A stretch of DNA of 64,000 bases from Megachile rotundata (Eukaryota > Arthropoda > Insecta > Hymenoptera > Megachilidae): NCBI RefSeq assembly GCF_050947335.1, contig NC_134989.1, forward strand, positions 5,325,501 through 5,389,500. The letters run 5' to 3'. Both the position numbers and the translations under genes were made by a program. Of this stretch, positions 51,276 to 63,400 are shown one piece after another (position 1 is the stretch's first letter; every line of letters begins with the position of its first letter). The notes below the pieces were generated by a model. The model was not told where the DNA came from. It was given only the letters and a program-made list of their open reading frames with translations, and searched no databases.

Positions 51276-52059
51276 CTGAAAGTGTTAGAGTACAACAATT
51301 CACGCGAAAATTATAAAGCTTACCCTACATACGCGATTTTAAACGCGGGTTTGCTCTTTTTGTGAAACAAGGCTTCATACTTGGGGAGAAGAGTTTCAGT
51401 TTCTGAGTTTAATTTTAAAGGGATTGATATTATTGACATAATACAGTTTTTATTGATACAATTAAGTTTATTGCTATTTTCTTGTTAGTGTTGGTAATTT
51501 ATGAGGGTTGAACATTATTTTCTAAGCTTGAAATTCGAAAGCTTCAAATAATTCGAAATTTGAAAATCGAAAGCTTCAAATAATTTGTAACCCTAAAATT
51601 TGTCAATATTATTGTCAATACTATTGAGGGATCGGTTTGTTCGGGGGTCGTCGGGTACGATCGGGCGCGATCGGTCGAGCGGGCGACTCGGACAATTGGC
51701 GCCAAGAAAATTTGGCGTTACTGTGATTTGGCGCGGAAAATTAGCGAGAGGACAAGGGATCAGATGGCATTTGTTTCTTTTTACGTGGGAATTGGGAGAG
51801 AATGAGGAAAACAGCCTGGCGTCGCGGGTCAGTCTTGTCGTAACGGTTGAAGTATTACGTTGTCCGAAAAGTTGTTGCATAAATTTCTGTAGTTGATTTC
51901 TGTAGTTTTGTTTGAATTATTCAATTGTTTTGTTACCGTTATTCCTAAAAAACATTTATCCGTCAACCTCGATTATTTCGATCATACACTATAATATAAT
52001 ATTATTGTCAATACTCTTGACAAATTTTATGCTACACCTAAAATCTGCTAACTGTTTTA

Positions 52060-52500
52060 CTTCTTAATTCTGTTAAATGCTTTGAGTAATTTTAGAATCT
52101 GTTGAATACTCTGCTTAATTCTAAAATCTGCACAATATTCTGTTTTATACTATAATCCATCAAATACTATGCTTTATACTAAAATCCATCGAATACTCTG
52201 TTTAATACTAAAATCTATCATATACTATGCTTAATACTAAAATCCATCAGATACTCTGCCTAACTCTAAAATCTGCTAAATACTCTGCCTGATTGTAAAA
52301 TCTGCTAAATGCTCTGCCTAACTCTAAAATCTGTACTCTGCCTAGCCTTAAAATTCGAGCCTTTCTCTTAGCATTAAAATCCATCAAGTCTGCCTAATCC
52401 CAAAATCCCTTTAATATTCTATCAAACCTTAAAATGCACCAAATACTCTACTTAACTTTGAAATCCATTAAATACTTTGTCTAACTCTAATTTTCTAAAA
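52060..52500. repeat. 30-bp tandem repeat in intron 1
   Basis: Units of the form TAATACTAAAATCCATCAAA followed by TACTCTGCT recur every ~30 bp for about fourteen copies, with drift toward both ends. Confidence 0.8.
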
Positions 52501-54139
52501 GAATAAAACGAGAAATATCGACCAGAGAATTTTCTATCATATCATCGACTTTAGTATCAAAGTCTAAAGAAGTAACGAAACACTCACGTTTATTAAGAAT
52601 ACCTAATGTACCATAAAGTTTCATGTTAAATGTTTAGAATAGCAATAGCAGTGTATAGTAAGAGTACATATAATAACTTTATGTAAGACAGTTTTGAGGT
52701 TAATGTTCAAAGCGCTGCATCAGAGTTTATTCCTTGGAGCCTTAAACAATTCGATAAATATTATATCTATTCTTGCAGACGATAAAAATTAGCCTGTAAT
52801 GATAAAGAAAGAATTTTATCGCTGATAAAATTCACCAGGTTCGTTCTTTCTAGAGCTACCATTCGTCCCGGTGTTTCGCGGTGTTACGATTGGTCCGAAA
52901 CCGAGTGACGAAATAACGTTTCGAGATTTCATTTTGAAACGCAATCGGTGAGTTATCGACCACCACGAAGTATCTCTGCAGTCATCGACAGATATTCAAA
53001 TTTGATTGATAAACAAATTATAATGGAAAAATATTATGAAATTATTGTGAAGTTATTTACAATATTTATTTTTCGTAACATCTTTATAATGATAATACAA
53101 ATTGCAATAAAACTTGTCGCCGTATAATAAACTTTTATTTAATAGTAGAGTTTACTTGCATTTTCTAATTAAACTGAAATTCGACTAAAAATAATCTAAT
53201 TCTAATAATTTATGTTAAATAATTTAACTAAGTTTAATTTCAATAATTTATATAAAGTAATTTAACTGACACAAAATAATTTATTTAAGAATAATTCAAT
53301 TTGAACAATTTAACTAAAATAATTTAACTAGTTAGAATTTGAATAGTTTAACTGAGGATTATTTTATTTAATTAGCTTATTTAAAATAATTTAACCCAAA
53401 CAATTAAATAAAAAATAACTTCATATTCCTTTCCGAAAGCAGAACCTCATTTACAATTTTTATTTCTAATTTCTAAACAAATAAATTCGGAAAACTATTC
53501 AGATTTTTGATAGCGACATGAAACGCTAAGTAACGTTTTTAAATTTAAGATTTCAAAATTTGAACGATGTCGAAAACAATTTGAAACAAATCATCTATTA
53601 AATTGTTTTATATTGTACAATATAAGGAAAGGTTATGAATATTAGGTTGTTACAAAAAATGGCGGATTGTGAAGTATAAAATGTCTGACATAACCTTATA
53701 TACATATACGGTGATTTAAAAAAGACGGTACAATTTTCGTTAATGAACAGCTTTAAATTATGAAATGATTACTCTATTATTTGTTACAATACAAAACACG
53801 TTATTTTTTATTAAGAATATTATGCAAACGGATGAATAGACATTTTAATCTACAAATTTTAATCTACAAAGTTTTAATCTACAAATTGATATGCCATGAG
53901 CACTATTTTGAGGTACTTATTTATTCGTGACATACAATAATGTGCCTCGAAGTCAGTCACCATTTGCGAAAGCTAGCGATTAGCCATTTTACATTACGAA
54001 CATTACTGAAAGATCTTTCTAGCCAATTTCTTCGAACTTTAAGCATTAAACTGATATGCATAAGTGTTATTTTATGATATTTTCCTATCATTATTAACAA
54101 AAGTTAGCACATAGCGTGTTAAGAAAAGTTTATTGTAAA

Positions 54140-54560
54140 CGTTACAAATAAAATTTATTATATACGTTTCAAATTTAAGTGCTTTTAATTTTGTAGGGTT
54201 TCAAATTTCAAACACGTCAACATTCAAATATTTCAAGTTTGAAGCTTTCCAAGCTCAAAACGTATCATGCTTGAAGCATTCTAAGTTTCCAACGTTATAA
54301 ATTTTAAGTGTTCCCAGATTCACATGTTTTGATCAAACGTTTCAAGTTTCATTTTAAATTTGATGCATTTCAAGTTTAAGGTGTTTCGAGTAAAGTTCTG
54401 CATTTAAAATTTCCCAACTTTCAACATTTCGAATTTGAAACGTTTTGCAAGTGTAAAGCGTTTCAAGCATAAAACGTTTTGAGCTTGAAGCATTTTGAAG
54501 TTCAAATCCTTCGTGTTTGAAATGTTATAAATTTCAAACTTTCTTAGACTAAAAACAATG
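54140..54560. repeat. Degenerate TTTCAAGTTTGAAGC-type repeat
   Basis: Short phrases such as TTTCAAGTTT and TTGAAGCATTC recur every 15-30 bp in irregular order. It appears to be an old, scrambled tandem array. Confidence 0.5.
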
Positions 54561-54654
54561 ACAGTCAATAAATGAAATAATGTGAATAGCGTGATACAGT
54601 TATTATTAGCATTATTCTTATTTGCTGAAATGTAACACTAGAAGTGTTCCTGTT

Positions 54655-54725
54655 AGGGATAGACCTTCTTTTACTTTGGGTCCACCTCACGCGCCAACTT
54701 GTGGGTTGACATCTGTACAAGATTG
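54655..54725 (+). repeat. Small dispersed repeat copy 1
   Basis: TTTTACTTTGGGTCCACCTC followed by ACGCGCCAACTTGTGGGTTGACATC. Related copies are near 56035 (plus), 57840 (minus) and 58115 (plus). The mariner at 54986-55913 sits between copies 1 and 2. Confidence 0.6.
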
Positions 54726-54985
54726 GGTGGAAATGTAGATGTAAGTGACGTACGATGCGTTTAGGTTTTCCGCAAAAAAAGTAATCACAGCATATAGTAA
54801 AAGCAAGAACCTTGACATAAATAGAGAACTGTAAATGAAAAACTCCACTGCTAAGATTAAGGGTTCTGATACAGATGTAAATAATAATAAACTAAAAACA
54901 CTTGATAGAATTATCGACTCCTTCAGTGTTATTGCTGCTACGGGTAAAGAATCTAACCGAAGGTCTAATCCTTCTCTATGGTATA

Positions 54986-55913
54986 CGAGGTCTGTCCCAA
55001 AAGTATCCGACCTTCCTTCATATTTCTCTGCTGGTGTTATCTTGCGTCATCAGGCTGGTGACATCCTTCGAAGTAGTCCCCATTTGATTGTAGAATACTC
55101 TGCCAACGACCTTTCTACTTATGGAAACATTCCTGGAACTCGTTTTTCGGAATAGCCTTTAGAGCGTTCGTCGTATTAGTTTCGACCGTTTCTTTATCGT
55201 CGAATTGGTGTCCTTTGAGTGGCATTTTCAATTTTGGAAACAACCAAAAATCGCAAGAAGCCACATCAGGACTGTACGGAGGCTGACGGAGTTGTATAAC
55301 TTTGTGCTTCGTCAAATATTGCTGCACAAGATTCGATACATGCGCTGGCGCATTATCGTGATGAAGAAGCCAATCACCGCTTGACCAAAACTGAGGCCAA
55401 AACTAATTTTCGGTATTCCAAGATCACATTCTAGTTCTCGCACAGTCAATCGACGATTATCGTTGATCGCAAGTCGCACACGTTCACTATTGTTAGGTGT
55501 TGTTGTCGTGGAAGGCCGCCCAGAGCGTGGGTTACTATCAACAGATGTGCGGCCATCTTTGAACCGCTTATACCAGTCATTGATTTGTGTGTTGCTCATA
55601 TACTCATTCCTAAATACGTTCTTGATCATATCGATGGTTTCCGCACAACTCTTTTCGAGTTTTAAGGAAAATTTGTTGCAAATTCGTTGTTCCGATCCTT
55701 CCCTTATTTTTCACAACAACAGAATGCGACGAACGTAAAAAACGCTTCGTAAACAAATGCACGTTGCACATGAACTAAGGCGTCCCGACGAAAACTACGA
55801 TATCGTGGGAGTTCGTAAAACTTTGCAGTTGATACTCATACCCGGCAAATGACGCTAAAATTGTCAGGTGCGAAGAAATTAAAGAAGGTCGGATACTTTT
55901 GGGACAGACCTCG
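54986..55913 (-). mobile_element. Internally deleted mariner element with perfect terminal inverted repeats
   Basis: Both ends carry the same 30-bp terminal inverted repeat starting CGAGGTCTGTCCCAAAAG, with no mismatch, flanked by TA on each side (54984-54985 and 55914-55915) as expected for mariner/Tc1 integration. The element is 928 bp against roughly 1.3 kb for an intact mariner. It encodes pieces of transposase on the minus strand. Identical repeats suggest fairly recent insertion. It lies inside intron 1 of the Pitx gene. Confidence 0.9.
55037..55692 (-). pseudogene. Mariner transposase pseudogene, N- and C-terminal parts joined
   Basis: The N-terminal part reads as the mariner helix-turn-helix region (EQR...LEKSCAETIDMI, then INDWYKRFKDGRTSV and SGRPST). 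Around 55390-55410 the frame jumps to the middle catalytic part in another frame: HHDNAPAHVSN, then PPYSPDVASCDFWLFPKLK, which carries the second and third Asp of the DD34D triad. The section holding the first catalytic Asp is missing. A TAG at 55115-55117 interrupts the C-terminus, after which the frame goes on to GDYFEG and a TAA at 55037. The deletion, frameshift and stop show it is non-functional. Confidence 0.9.
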
Positions 55914-56031
55914 TATTCTGAAGCCTAACAGTAGGCCTAAACAGTGTGTACATGAGAAATTGATTGACAAGAAGAATGCGGCAAGGTATGAATTTATAGC
56001 ATGGTGATTATGATGAATAATTAGACCCTCA

Positions 56032-56075
56032 ATCGACCTCACGTGCCAACTTGTGAGTTGACATCGTTACGTTTT
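56032..56075 (+). repeat. Small dispersed repeat copy 2
   Basis: CGACCTCACGTGCCAACTTG followed by TGAGTTGACATCG matches copy 1 in direct orientation about 1.35 kb away. Confidence 0.6.
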
Positions 56076-57834
56076 TATTTTGTAAAACGTTCACGAGTAT
56101 AGGACCCGTACATAAACGAAAGTTCAGACCCGATTTACTGACATCGAATTATGACTGTAATTGTGGACCGTTTAGATTGTTCGATCGGTAATCTTTACCA
56201 GACTGTGCCCGGCTGTTCCAGAATAACACGAATGTGTTTGTCATGACCGTGACAGTGACAGGTGAGGGTATTTTGCCCCCTGACTCCGCAACAGCAAATC
56301 GCCGGGCTCCCTTACTCGTATTGACAGCACCGTGATCGATTGCCTCCTTTTTCAAAGAGCACCGCTATCACTGCGTCTGATGATGCCGCTAACTATCTTA
56401 TGGGTCGAAACGACCCTGTCTGTTTACCGACGTACCTAACGGACATGAGGTCGAGCCGATATCGACTTACAAGATCGGACCAACTTTTTTATCAATGTTT
56501 TTCAATTTATTCAACATCATCCTAATCTGTACGCTTGTAATACTCGAAATACAACCTACTTTCATGAGAACATGATATTTCTGGCTTCTTCGGGGATAAG
56601 TTTAGATACTGGAGAGAATTGTTGGATATTCTTGTGGTTTTATCTAATTAGTTTAAAAGTAGTTATTTTTTGAATTAGTATTAGGTAGTTAGTTATGTAG
56701 TTTCGTTGTTCAGTAATAAAGTATTGATATGAGGAGAGCAACTGAACGTCCACGTGCAAGTGCGCTAGTGTGTACTCATGGTTAGTTAGATTTGTTATTT
56801 GTGAATTTGAATTTCCCTCATTTAAGTTTCAGTATTTGTACATTTTTTCTTTGTTTAGTTTGTACATTATTGAATTTTCAATTTTTTAAATTTGTAAATA
56901 ATTAAATTTTTAATTTTCTTCCTATGTATATTATTAATATACTTTTCACTAGAGTATATTTTCCCCAACAATTCTACGATACAATCACTCAATTCTAAAA
57001 CTAATACTTGTTCACATATCACTGCCATAATATAAAGAAATTTTACAAGAAGTTCGTGACATAACTTTGATAATCTTTCCGAAATAAAAATTAATCTTCA
57101 AGTCTGCCTCTAAAAATAACTGCGAACTCATGGAGAGGAGTTCGCAGGATGTCTTCTAACTCGTTCAACTCGATGAAGAATCTTAAGTTGGTAACGTCTT
57201 TGGAGTTTTACTAGCGGCAAGAAGAGGAACGTGCTGGACCCGGGTAAGTAGCAGGACGAGAGGCCTCGCCCTCGTCTCGGGATTACAACGAGTGAAGTGA
57301 GATCCGTCCCCGGGGTTTGTTGTTAACCAGGGCCGTAAGACTCCGAGAGATATTTCAATTTGAGGGGATTTGGGGCGGCTGCGAGAGTGCCGGCTAAGTG
57401 CCGAACAAACGTGCAAACAAACGACGGCAGCATTTTCCTCACCTTTCTCGCGTTGCACCCGACGACACTCTCTATTATCATTTGATTTCAGAATCCGTGA
57501 GAATAACCAGAGAATTCTATCCGTTTAAATCTCTTTGATATCAGGCTTGATTGATGCCCGAATTTGTATCTTTCGTCATACGAATAAATTTTTTAGTTTG
57601 TATAATTTAGACATTTAAACCACCAGCAATTTCAATGTTCAAGAAATTAATAATTTAGAAAATTCGCGAAATCCACAAACATATAAACAGGAACCTTTCC
57701 AAGGATTTCACTTTTCAAGTAGCTTGCCTATCAATATCCCAAGTGTGCGTCAGTCACACGTACACACACCGCTCTATGGATAGTCATTTGCCCGTTAAAC
57801 TCTATACTTTTAATTCATTTATATATGTCAATCA

Positions 57835-57882
57835 CGAGTAGGCACGTGAGGAGGTCGACCCAAAGTAAAAGATGCTACGTCT
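57835..57882 (-). repeat. Small dispersed repeat copy 3 (inverted)
   Basis: GGCACGTGAGGAGGTCGACC followed by CAAAGTAAAAGATG is the reverse complement of the first half of copy 1. Confidence 0.5.
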
Positions 57883-58109
57883 ATCCTTACTGTGAACACT
57901 TGCAGCGTTACATTTCGGCAAATAAGAACAATAATGACAATAACAACTGCATCATGCAATCGCATCATCTCATTCACTCTCAAGACGTTTACCAACTGTC
58001 ATTGTTTTTTGCGAAATTAGTATCTGTGTTTACTGTAGCTAATTGTTCCTGTCGCTGAAAATATGTGTGAGTCTAGACGTCCATTCTTCTACACTGACCA
58101 ATCGGAGCC

Positions 58110-58165
58110 GGAGCTTTAAACACCTGGGTCGATCCCCTCACAAGCCAACTCATGTCGTCGGGATA
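58110..58165 (+). repeat. Small dispersed repeat copy 4
   Basis: CTGGGTCGATCCCCTCACAA followed by GCCAACTCATGTCG resembles copy 1 with small gaps. It lies only about 190 bp from the donor of the first Pitx exon. Confidence 0.4.
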
Positions 58166-58348
58166 CATCTCTCAAACTATTCAACTAAATACCACTATAC
58201 TACTTCGAAAATCTAAAGGAAATTCCAGAAAGCAGTTCATTTAAAGGCACGATTTGATCGGTAAGGAGCACAGTAAGTTAAAAGAGAGCGCAAACAGGGG
58301 TTGGGGAGAATACAGAAAAGTTGGTGGTAAAGTGTCAAGGTGTTTTAC

Positions 58349-58562
58349 CTTTTCGAATATCCGGCCTGTGTGTCGAGTTCCTGCGGGACCTGGACTGTGC
58401 GGTAGAAAATCCACTGGAGGGTGTCGTGGGTGTTGCACGCGGTGTACTGGGGTTGCTGCCACCGGGGGTGTGAGCTCCATGACCCGTCAAATCGAGCCTT
58501 GTCAAACCCTCGTTCATGTCTTCCCGGAAGTTGCCCTGCGCGCATACTGCAAAACGCATCAT
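58349..58562 (-). CDS. Pitx: Pitx/Ptx1 homeobox gene, first recognised coding exon (N-terminus)
   Basis: This exon encodes the N-terminal 71 residues and one extra base of a Pitx-type transcription factor read right to left. The ATG at 58562-58560, followed by a second ATG, is the first in-frame start after an in-frame TAG at 58583-58581. The peptide has a short acidic and hydrophobic start (around NFREDMNEGLTRLDL) and then a Ser/Thr/Pro-rich tract ending in RRNSTHRPDIRK. The exon ends AAAAG before a GTAAAA donor (intron from 58348). The single leftover G joins GT of the next exon to make Gly in frame, which is the main support for the link. This N-terminus has no domain I recognise. The start is uncertain: TTTTGCAG at 58550-58557 or GCGCGCAG nearby could be an acceptor fed by an exon further upstream. 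The phase match and coding look are seen; assignment to Pitx is inferred. Confidence 0.6.
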
Positions 58563-59149
58563 ACCCTCTTGCAACGTCGTCTAAGCTCAACCGTAATCTC
58601 CACTATTTACTAATTAATTTTGATATTAATTCGGGACTTTTCGCACCCTCGCACCCTTTGCCAAAAATCATTACTCTTATAAAAATTTTACTAAGACAGA
58701 TAATATAGATTTTCTCGCGATCTTGTTATTTGAGCAACTTTTGATAATCGAGGAGTTTGTTTTGTGTGAAATACGAAATTATTTGAGGTTCAATTGTTGT
58801 TGAGGTGTCAAGTATATTTTTTTTGAGTTAACAAAATGTATAGATATGTATACATACGGATAGCATATGTGTAGTGGAAGTATATATATAGAGATTTGAT
58901 TTTTTATGTAAAAGGGGAGACCGTATAAGAATAATATTATCGTTTAGGGATGTAATGTAGTTACGGGCAGATTTGGTGTTTGTTGAACTGACGGCATTGC
59001 TACGGTGCGTGCAAGTAGATACGGAATTGCGTTTTCCATTTTATGAAATTACCAGTTTTCAAGTTTAGGAATTTAGGTATTTGGTGTCGATATTCATCTT
59101 GGATACTTAACTGCTTCTATAAATTTCTATAAATGCTTTTATAAATTTA

Positions 59150-59545
59150 AAATACGAGTTAAAATATGAAGTATAATTCATAAGAGAAAAATTTTAATAG
59201 GAGACGATAATACTTTACAATTTATAATAGAAAAATATTGAATAGAAGATCATAATAGCACATCACTCGTAATAGAAAAATTTATAACAGGAAATTATAA
59301 CAGAAAAATGTATAGTAGAAGATCATAATAGTTCATCATTTGTAACAGAAAAATTTATAACAGAAAATTAATTACAGTATATAATTTATAACAGAAAATT
59401 ATATAAGTGAAGAACATAATATCATATAATTTACACCAAAAAAATTTATGTTAGATTATAACAGCACATAACTCATAATAGAAGAATTTATAACACATCA
59501 TAATAGTACATAATTTACAATAAAAAATTAAGAAAAAAAAATTCA
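59150..59545. repeat. Degenerate tandem repeat (AATAGAAAAATTTATAACAG)
   Basis: AGAAAAATTTATAACAGAAA and CATAATAGCACATAATTTATAA phrases recur about every 50-60 bp upstream of the first Pitx coding exon. No gene is seen. Confidence 0.65.
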
Positions 59546-60879
59546 AATTTCACGAGAAAGCAAAATAAAGAATGATATCAGTCGATAAAAATAAAATTAT
59601 CAATACATACTTTCATAAGAAAGTGAACAACTCGTTAACACGAATAAAGTGAAATGCATCGAAATAAAGATATTAGATTGACGTGTATATCCGTCGAACG
59701 CAGTTAACCGAGTGTTGAGAATGTGTAGCCGTGGCAGGCGACGATGAAGTTAATCGGCCAGGTCGTTTAGTTTCGCTCCGTTTAGTTATATTTGGTTTCC
59801 ACGGGGGCGGCAAAAGAGGAGGGACGTGGTTCACAATTAGTCGGCGCGTAACTCGGTCTGATTTAGTGCCACAGTGTCGGCTGCGAACCACGAAGACGCG
59901 CGTGTCACTCTTCCAGGATACTGCCAAGTGTGTTACCAGCTAACGAGCATGTTAGTCGTCTGTTAAACGCCCGGTATGGGGACCGAGGCAGGATATTATT
60001 TACGAACAGTTTCGACCACATTTTCTTTCGACTTTAAGAATAGAAACCGCGGACAGAGTAGCAAATTGCTGGTTACTTTCAAATTATTTACCTCGAGGGA
60101 ACGAGCCTCTTTTTCTCCGCCATTAATCAGTTGGGACTCGAAAATGTGATGGACAATATTTTTGTGGGCTGAAATTTGTCAGTGCAAAAATTTTGAATTG
60201 AGAGGGGAGTTGAGATCCTTGCAATCGTTACTACATTCTAATTTGTAATCCGAGTTTTCATGTAATTCTAGTTTTTACACGTTATTCATTGCCACTGTGA
60301 TTTTTTAGGTTAGAGTTATAAACATGATGTTCCTAGGTTGGCAATTGAATTTGCAAAGTATATTTTAAACAAAATTCATTATTGAAATTGTATAATTTAT
60401 GGCTGTAATCTAGGTAAGCGCTATTGGAATTAATATCTTTTTGTCAAGTGTAAATTTAATTTTATATCTTAAATTCAATTTCGTATTGCGTTTTATTACT
60501 TTGTTTATTGTTTTCGAGTAAAGTATTAGAGGTCGTAAATTCAGTTGTCAATTTGATGAAATGTAGGTATTCAAATACTGCGAGAATTAAAGACGCTTTT
60601 AAATTTGGTATTTATTGCTTTCTTCAATTTTGTCATATATTCGTTTTTAAATTTCCCGCGCAACGGACATTTTAATGTACTTCCGTTTAACTTATTGTTA
60701 GAAGCCCAATGAAAGTAATTTATAGCAATTTTGCACAAAAATAAGCATGTTATGCTTACTAAACATAGTAAATATATATTTATATTCAATAATACATTGA
60801 ATTTTATAATAATAATGTATTTATTGTTATATAATTTACAAGCTTTGAATAGCAACAAACAATCAAAGATAAAAATTTC

Positions 60880-61050
60880 TTTTTAATATTTACTAAGTAA
60901 CTTATAACCAATAAGGCTTATTTTTAGTATTTACTGAATAGTTTACAAATAATACAGCTCTCTTTTAGTATTTACTGGATAGTTTACAAATAATAAAGAT
61001 TTCTTTTAGTATTCACTAACTAGCGCACAAATATTCTTTTAGTACTATTT
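60880..61050. repeat. 41-bp tandem repeat
   Basis: TTTAGTATTTACTGAATAGT followed by TTACAAATAAT begins near 60923 and 60964, 41 bp apart, with weaker copies on both sides (about four in all). Confidence 0.75.
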
Positions 61051-61189
61051 GTAATAACAAAACTAATATATCTCTTTAGTAGCAAAATTAATTTTTGAAT
61101 ATAATAAAAATTAAACTTGAGGTTACTTAAAAATTCTCAAATTATTGATCACTGCTCTAAATCAGTATAATAAGTGAACCTAAAGAATT

Positions 61190-61690
61190 ACTTGAAATAA
61201 ACTGTGCTATATTAAATAGTATACTCATTAAAATGATGTATACTATATTAAACAGTACACTTTTCAAAATGAAGTATGTTGTATTGTATGATATACTCCT
61301 TAAAATTAAGTATGTTGTATTAAGCAGTACTTTCTTTGAAAAGAAACTGTACTATATTAAGAAATATATTTTTTAAAATAACATTATATTAAATAGTATG
61401 CTTCTTAAAATAAAATATATTATATTAACAAGTACTTGTAAGTACTGTATTCCATAAAATGATCTATACTATATTAAATAATATAATATTTGTTATGTTA
61501 TTTACTGTTTAAATTTATTATTTAAAATTAGGTATGCCATAATAAGCAACCATGATATTTTATTGAATAGTATATTCCTTAAAATAAACTGAAATATATT
61601 TAGTACTCTATTCTTTAAAATGAATTATACTATATTAAGTAGTATACTCCTCAAAAAGAATTCTACTATATTACGTAATACTCCCCAAAT
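61190..61690. repeat. Degenerate tandem repeat (TACTATATTAAATAGTATACT)
   Basis: ATACTATATTAAATAGTATA followed by CTCCTTAAAATGAA recurs roughly every 50 bp, about nine times. Each unit holds a small palindrome (TACTATATTAAATAGTA), so single strands could fold. Confidence 0.7.
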
Positions 61691-62699
61691 TAATTAAACC
61701 ATATTAAACAACTCCTTAACCAGTTAACTGTGGCGATCTTTTTGCAAAGCGCGCACCAGTGTGTTTCGCGATAATCAAGCGATGACGAGTTAGCTCTCAA
61801 GAATTTATGAATCCATCTCAAATCATTTACACTTTTTATTTGCTTATTTCATTTCGTGTTGACCTCTAAACATTTTAAACATATTACAATGTATGAATAT
61901 AATTTAGTTTTCGCTAAAATTACAATTTTAATATCAAATTGTAACAAAATTTTACGCATGACCGATATAGTCGTTATGATACAAAATTCTGTCATATCTC
62001 CATAACGGATACAGTCGTCAAACACACTTAACTGGTTAACATTAACAATGCATAACAAGGAAATGGTTACCATCCCAAGAACGAAATAGTTTGGCAGAAC
62101 TGTGAATTCGCTTCCAAACATTCTACCCTTAAATAAACTGTACCGAAATAGTTTCTTAATCTACGTCGTGCAAACAGATCGGTTACCTATTTGATCGGTT
62201 AACCGAATAGAGAACACGTGTAAAGAGCTACGAATGGCCATAGGTGGATAAGCTTCCACCCTGAAGAGGGTGAGTGGTTTGTTTGCCAGGGCAGTCCCCG
62301 AGGAAAAGCGAGCGCACCGCAGTTGATGTCGCGTTATCAACGATGCCTCTCTCGACAAACAACCTCGAAACATGGACTCCGTGTTACTTATCACGATTCA
62401 CGGAATAGAAGAATGTGAACGACATAACACGTTGTAAATAAACGGATGTTAGACGGACAAGCAATGTTGACTCGATACGACCCGACAATGGTATTACGTT
62501 AATTACAACCTTCAAGATCTATTCTTTTTTATGAAACTTCAAATACATTTCGATTAAAATAGGGAATTTTATGTTCTACTGTTTTGTCATGATAAAACAT
62601 TGTTAAAAATGATGTTCGATGTAGTTCGATTTGAAGCATAATCAGTACATTTTTAGAATCGTTATTTAGAATTTGAAGGACACAAATTTTCAAGTTTCT

Positions 62700-63400
62700 G
62701 AAGACTTAAATACCTCAATTTTTCAATTCATATATTACTACATTTTTTTATTCCTAGAGTTCTAAATTATAAAATTTTCAATTTTCTAAATTCTTAAATT
62801 ACTAAATTTTCAGAGTCCTAACTTCTTGAGTTATTCGAATTTCCTAATTTTTTAGTTCTCTAATTACTACATTACCAAATTACCGAATTACCAAATTTCT
62901 AAATAATCAAATTACTAAGTTACTAAATTATCAAATTTCCAACTTTCCAAACGACCAAATTTATGAATTTCCAAATTTCCCAATTTCCCCAATTACCAAT
63001 TTCCCAATTTCCCAATTTCCCAATTTCCCAATTTCCAAAATTTCCAAAATTTCCAAATTCTCAAATCTCCAAATTCTCAAAATCCCAAATTACCATTTTA
63101 CCAAATTTCAAATGATCAAGTGTCTCAATTTTTAAATTCCTAAATTTCCAAAAATTCAAAATTTTCAAACTACCAATTTATCAACTTGCAAAGTTCTGAA
63201 ATTCTAGACTCTCCAAACACTAAATTCTGAAAGCGTCAATTTCCAAATTTTCAAGCTCCTTAAATTCTGAAATCTTCAAATATTCAAATTCCTACATTCT
63301 CAAACTTCCACCACATCCAAATTCCTAAATTTGAAAATTCCGAAATACGTAACTTTGCAAACTCCGAAATTCCCAAATTAATAAATTCCATAACTCAAAT
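62700..63400. repeat. Degenerate octamer-type repeat (CCAAATTT/CCCAATTT)
   Basis: This is a diverged relative of the other octamer arrays: TTCCCAAT units are cleanest at 62970-63045, with drifting AAATTNNN units on either side. It looks like an old copy. No gene is seen within it. Confidence 0.8.

Larger units (their letters stand above)
51276..58348 (-). other. Pitx intron 1 (about 7.1 kb)
   Basis: The intron is bounded by GTAAAA at 58348 and CACTTTCAG at 51276. It holds a 30-bp tandem repeat (52.1-52.5 kb), degenerate repeats (54.1-54.6 kb), a deleted mariner (54986-55913) and several copies of a small dispersed repeat. Slightly GC-richer patches at 51.62-51.86, 52.84-52.99, 56.1-56.5 and 57.1-57.5 kb are unexplained. 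Confidence 0.6.

Noticed and set aside
53640..53725. ATTAGGTTGTTACAAAAAAT resembling a mariner terminal repeat
   Set aside because: Only one end and a short match; no partner repeat or transposase sequence nearby.
54835..55155. 106-codon plus-strand open frame running into the mariner
   Set aside because: The right third is antisense mariner sequence; the left part has no recognised family, although it could be a broken element that the mariner entered.
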